Shown here: positions 62,701-64,000 of the stretch, in pieces
Numbering within the stretch: position 1 is the first letter of the stretch
Layout: the number at the start of each line of letters is the position of its first letter
NCBI GenBank assembly: GCA_024104275.1
Contig: JAGGHK010000002.1
Location: forward strand, 1-64,000
DNA from: Bifidobacterium sp.
GTDB taxonomy: Bacteria; Actinomycetota; Actinomycetes; Actinomycetales; Bifidobacteriaceae
Direction: 5' to 3'
Length of the DNA: 64,000 nt
Position numbers and translations under genes: made by a program
Notes under the pieces: model-generated
The model's database searches: none
What the model was told of the DNA's origin: nothing
Seen by the model: the letters and a program-made list of their open reading frames with translations, nothing else

Positions 62701-64000
62701 CGGTGTGGGTGACGTGGATGGTGACGATGCGGCCGGAAGCGGACTCGGCGTAGGCGTCGGCCCAGCTCGTCAGGTCGATCTTCTCGCCGGTATGGGCCAG
62801 CAGCTCGTCCTCGGTGACCTCGAGCTCCATCTGATGGTCGAGGTGAACCGCGTTCAGCAGGCCTTCGATCACCGGATAGCCATGGACATAAACCGAACCG
62901 AGAGCCGTGTAAATCGCGGGCCAGGCCGGGCCGACCAAAGCGTCGGGGGCGATGCGCGAAGCGTTCAGGGAGCCCGGCATATTGCCGGCGGTGGCGGCTT
63001 CGTGGTCGTAACCCAAGTTTGCGGAGAGGGTGTAGCTGGTGTGGGCCTGTCCGTAGGGGAAGGCGACCTTATCGCTCATCTCTTCGATTTCGGGCATCGC
63101 GGTGAGCTTGTCGCCGGTGATGGCGGTGTTGCCAATGCCGGCGGTATCGGCCAGCATCGCGTAGACATGCTGCGGCAGACGCTCGCGGTCGACCACCGGG
63201 AAGAGCCCAGATTCGGACGGCTTGACGTTGAGCGGGATGACGATGTCACGCACGGCGTGCTTGGAAAGCCCGCCATCGGGATCGTTGTCCCAGAAGGTGT
63301 CGAGATGGATGTCAAGGTCGAACATCTGGGTGCCGTCCTCGTCGCCCACCTCACGAATTTCGTAATACTTATCACCGTTGGGAGTGCCGAACGCGGGATT
63401 GGCCATCAGGTGGCCGACCCAGGAGATGTTCGGGGACTTGCGGATGAAGTCTTCGGCGCTCTTGGCAGCATCGAGCTCGGCGTAAGCGGGCTGCGGTTCC
63501 ACTCCCCTGTTGATCTCGCGGGTGCGGTCGAGCGCGGCGGCTTCAAAGCGGCCGAGGATGGAACCGACGGGCTCGTCGATGGTGGTGATGCCGGCCACGG
63601 AGATCGGGCCGGGGATGGCACGCACGGAATCGGCGGAATAGCGAGGATCCTCGGACTGCCAAAGCTGGTCCTGACCCCACCAGCGCAACAGATCGTTGTC
63701 GATCTGCGGCACGAAGGGCATCGGCTTGTGATACTCATGAATGAGCGTCGGGAACCAGGCCACGTCGGTCGGGGTCACCGTGACCTCGGCGGCACGCGGA
63801 TAGGCGCGCTTGAGCTTGTCGATGGCAGCCTGCGGGTCGTTTTCGACGTCGGCACGGGAGGTAAAGAGCGAGGCGAACTCACCGGATTCCTGGTCGCAGA
63901 CGCGGGCTTCGGCGCGTTGCAGCAAGTGCAGGAAACGGTCAGCATAGGTCGGGTCGGCCCACGGGTAGGTCAGCTCGGCGAAACGCTGCGCCCACTGCAC
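56777..64000 (-). CDS. fas: Type I fatty acid synthase, C-terminal 2407 residues (5' end outside window)
   Basis: This giant multifunctional enzyme makes acyl-CoA chains on one polypeptide. The gene enters from the right edge, so the acetyl-transferase and enoyl-reductase part is missing. Visible, in order (residues counted from the window edge): a central region with IPGPISVAGITTIDEPVG; a dehydratase hot-dog domain with DFNPIHTSHRGA (about 519); malonyl/palmitoyl transferase with GHSLGEYNAL (about 727); an Ala/Pro linker and ACP with NGVSSRRNQLL (about 1120; the serine carries phosphopantetheine); ketoreductase with VVTGVAPNSIAGQVVEGLL (about 1430); and ketosynthase with cysteine in SACATAAVS (about 2052) and histidines in KHDTSTNAND and SLTGHAMGG. 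All catalytic residues seen are intact. A terminator follows. Confidence 0.96.
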   Translation of the reverse strand: MQWAQRFAELTYPWADPTYADRFLHLLQRAEARVCDQESGEFASLFTSRADVENDPQAAIDKLKRAYPRAAEVTVTPTDVAWFPTLIHEYHKPMPFVPQIDNDLLRWWGQDQLWQSEDPRYSADSVRAIPGPISVAGITTIDEPVGSILGRFEAAALDRTREINRGVEPQPAYAELDAAKSAEDFIRKSPNISWVGHLMANPAFGTPNGDKYYEIREVGDEDGTQMFDLDIHLDTFWDNDPDGGLSKHAVRDIVIPLNVKPSESGLFPVVDRERLPQHVYAMLADTAGIGNTAITGDKLTAMPEIEEMSDKVAFPYGQAHTSYTLSANLGYDHEAATAGNMPGSLNASRIAPDALVGPAWPAIYTALGSVYVHGYPVIEGLLNAVHLDHQMELEVTEDELLAHTGEKIDLTSWADAYAESASGRIVTIHVTHTAIDGTVLAHEVERFAVRGRSYSDDLPADVPDYGDYLSYRKSHKGAGTPFDENEDKGLDPVVATPRRMLRRVTLTAPSEMTAFARTSGDFNPIHTSHRGAAVSGLKAPLVHGMWLSAAAQHVVQARDDKGAHYEIVGWTYNMYGMVQLNDKVEISVERIGKLRHGGMTLEVTCRIDGNIVSRGTAAVRAPRSAYVYPGQGIQQQGMVLDERAKSAAARETWERADKLTREKLGFSILAIVRENPKTLTANGVTYHHPDGLLNLTQFTQVALATVAYAQTSRLREAGSDIWPAYFAGHSLGEYNALSSFAGIIPFETVLELVFQRGSAMNSLIDRDEQGRSNYRMAALRPNQFGVGDDGVDDYVKSVSEASGEFLQIVNYNLSGQQYVIAGTLKGLEVLKADSARRVKEYGGKPALMYVPGIDVPFHSMLLRKGVPDFRNKLDTLLPAHIDYQRLVGRYIPNLVATPFEMTKEFAKKIVDVVPSTRIQEALDNPEVWDSYAADEQKLGRLLFTELLAWQFASPVRWIETQAIMFGDPAQGGLGVENYVEVGLGNQPTLANLATKTLRLPDFSGSEVAVYNLGRDEQRVYMTDSDSLVLDDDDDTEEVSASAQTAAASAPVVQAAAPAAAPAPAAAAPAAPASAPVATSGERPADLPFKASDGIAMLLAYAAKVRPDQIGDSDTTDTLTNGVSSRRNQLLMDISSELGVASVDGAAEASITDLYALVNKVAPNYKPFGPVLSDIVRDRIRGFFGASGVKMGQVVKRVTDTWQLGQGWADYVLGTLVLETREGASSRGDDLASLSTTQVSNANDANALIDAAVQKVAADHGVTVALPSVGGAGGSVVDSAALDAFAEKVTGADGVLAKTARFVLDELGVKAPLAAEDEEEDAVVVQTVEAELGSDWVDQVAPRFDERKALLLDDRWATAREDLARLYYNHDQKVSSLSFIGAGHEVADQATWFASKSETDGERILASTFNRIAVEARSNAKTDPKASRFAGDVAVVTGVAPNSIAGQVVEGLLAGGATVIATSYSFKQSVKAWAEQIYREHAVGDARLWLVPANLSSYRDVDALVKWVGGVSKKTTGATTTILKPAYEPSLFFPFAAPPVHGTMSDSGQLFESQARLMLWGVERAITGFAAIGGDTDVQHKLHVILPGSPNRGVFGGDGAYGEVKASFDAIVNRARAEKDWSGRVTFAHPLIGWVRGTGLMGGNDSLVDVVERHGIRTYSTSEIAQQLLDLADTGARKEAEKAPLRADLTGGLGNEPIDISALRAEAEADKANSAAANADESAENSAADVKNKDGKATLIKALPTPNPPRQAAVNLADWRNVTVKPEDQIVIVSIGELGPWGSGRTRSEAELGIHPDGSVDLSAGAVLELAWDMGLVTWQDSPNAGWYDTDGNLVPEEDIAERYHDEVVARSGLRPFDNGMGSGDYQDGTASGEVEIYLDHEVTFNVPSEEVAQQYVIMDAEHTQVAQDEESGEWSVTREPGSMIRVPKRFAMTRTVGGQFPQGFDPVKWGIPASMVGEVDEIALWNIVTTVDAYLSAGFSPSEVLQTIHPSMVASTQGTGFGGMASMRKLYLDRFLGHEIPTDILQEALPNVVAAHVMQSYIGGYGNMVQPVSACATAAVSLEEGVDKIALHKADFVVTGAIDDIGVDSVIGFGDMGATADANVMYGKGISDRFFSRSNDRRRDGFVESEGGGTILVTRGDIALKMGLPVAAVVGYVHSFADGAHTSIPAPGLGALAAAQGGKDSQLVRQLARLGVAPDDIAVVSKHDTSTNANDSNESELHNSIQHAIGRNDGNPLFVISQKSLTGHAMGGAAIFQIDGLTQLFKSGVIPANAALDCVDPKMRKDDHMVWLRKPLNIGSIKAGLVTSLGFGHVSGFVALVHPGAFEAAVANEYGQDALDKWRKRTNERLARGERRRLMGMMGVAPLYEEIDNRRFHEDTKAYDSHEVEKAMLLNPDARLGSDGYFA

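Overview
The window comes from a high-GC Gram-positive actinobacterium, most likely a Bifidobacterium or close relative. The evidence is a large single-chain type I fatty acid synthase, an AdnA/AdnB-type recombination nuclease, actinobacterial inositol-phosphate synthase, the order dapB-dapA-RNase J, the order dnaX-recR-aspartokinase-asd-leuA, and a Tad/Flp pilus locus next to these. No species can be named from the sequence. Most of the window is ordinary chromosomal core. No phage or plasmid module is visible; the only transposon-like trace is a 0.45-kb element with terminal inverted repeats.

Layout. 1-4.4 kb: the end of a small membrane protein gene, RNase J, dapA and dapB. 4.7-6.3 kb: a HipB/HipA toxin-antitoxin pair. 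6.4-11 kb: a lone MFS carrier, then a carboxylesterase-MFS operon divergent from a MerR-type regulator, with a dyad between the -35 and -10 boxes of the esterase promoter. 12-22 kb: an acetyltransferase and the two 4.5-kb adnB/adnA genes, followed by the SRP RNA gene. 22.6-30 kb: UDP-galactopyranose mutase, inositol-phosphate synthase, a class A penicillin-binding protein and leuA. 30.5-38 kb: a DUF5701-like gene, asd, a split aspartokinase, recR and dnaX. 38-44 kb: the Tad locus in two units (tadZ-tadA-tadB-tadC and flp-tadE-tadF). 44.5-49 kb: pnp, rpsO, a membrane protein and tRNA-Gly(UCC). 49-64 kb: a GH3 beta-glucosidase, acpS, a large leucine-rich-repeat surface protein, the inverted-repeat element, and the 3' part of the type I FAS gene, which runs off the right edge.

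How the genes work together. Aspartokinase, asd, dapA and dapB form the upper lysine/threonine/methionine and peptidoglycan precursor route, with leuA alongside; the penicillin-binding protein uses the end product. AcpS should load the phosphopantetheine arm onto the ACP domain of the type I FAS. PNPase and RNase J, both with long charged tails, are the RNA decay enzymes. dnaX, recR and AdnAB serve replication and repair. The Tad locus should build an adhesive fimbria, and the leucine-rich-repeat protein is a second likely surface adhesin.

The most interesting signals are non-coding. A 51-bp element (44 of 51 positions identical) precedes both Tad units and contains a DnaA-box-like 9-mer. Three tandem 46-bp palindromic units lie just upstream of the Tad locus. 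Two palindromes sharing a 16-bp core lie upstream of leuA, the larger a perfect 32-bp palindrome. The MerR-type dyad promoter drives an uncharacterised ester-use operon. The aspartokinase is split into separate catalytic and ACT-domain polypeptides.
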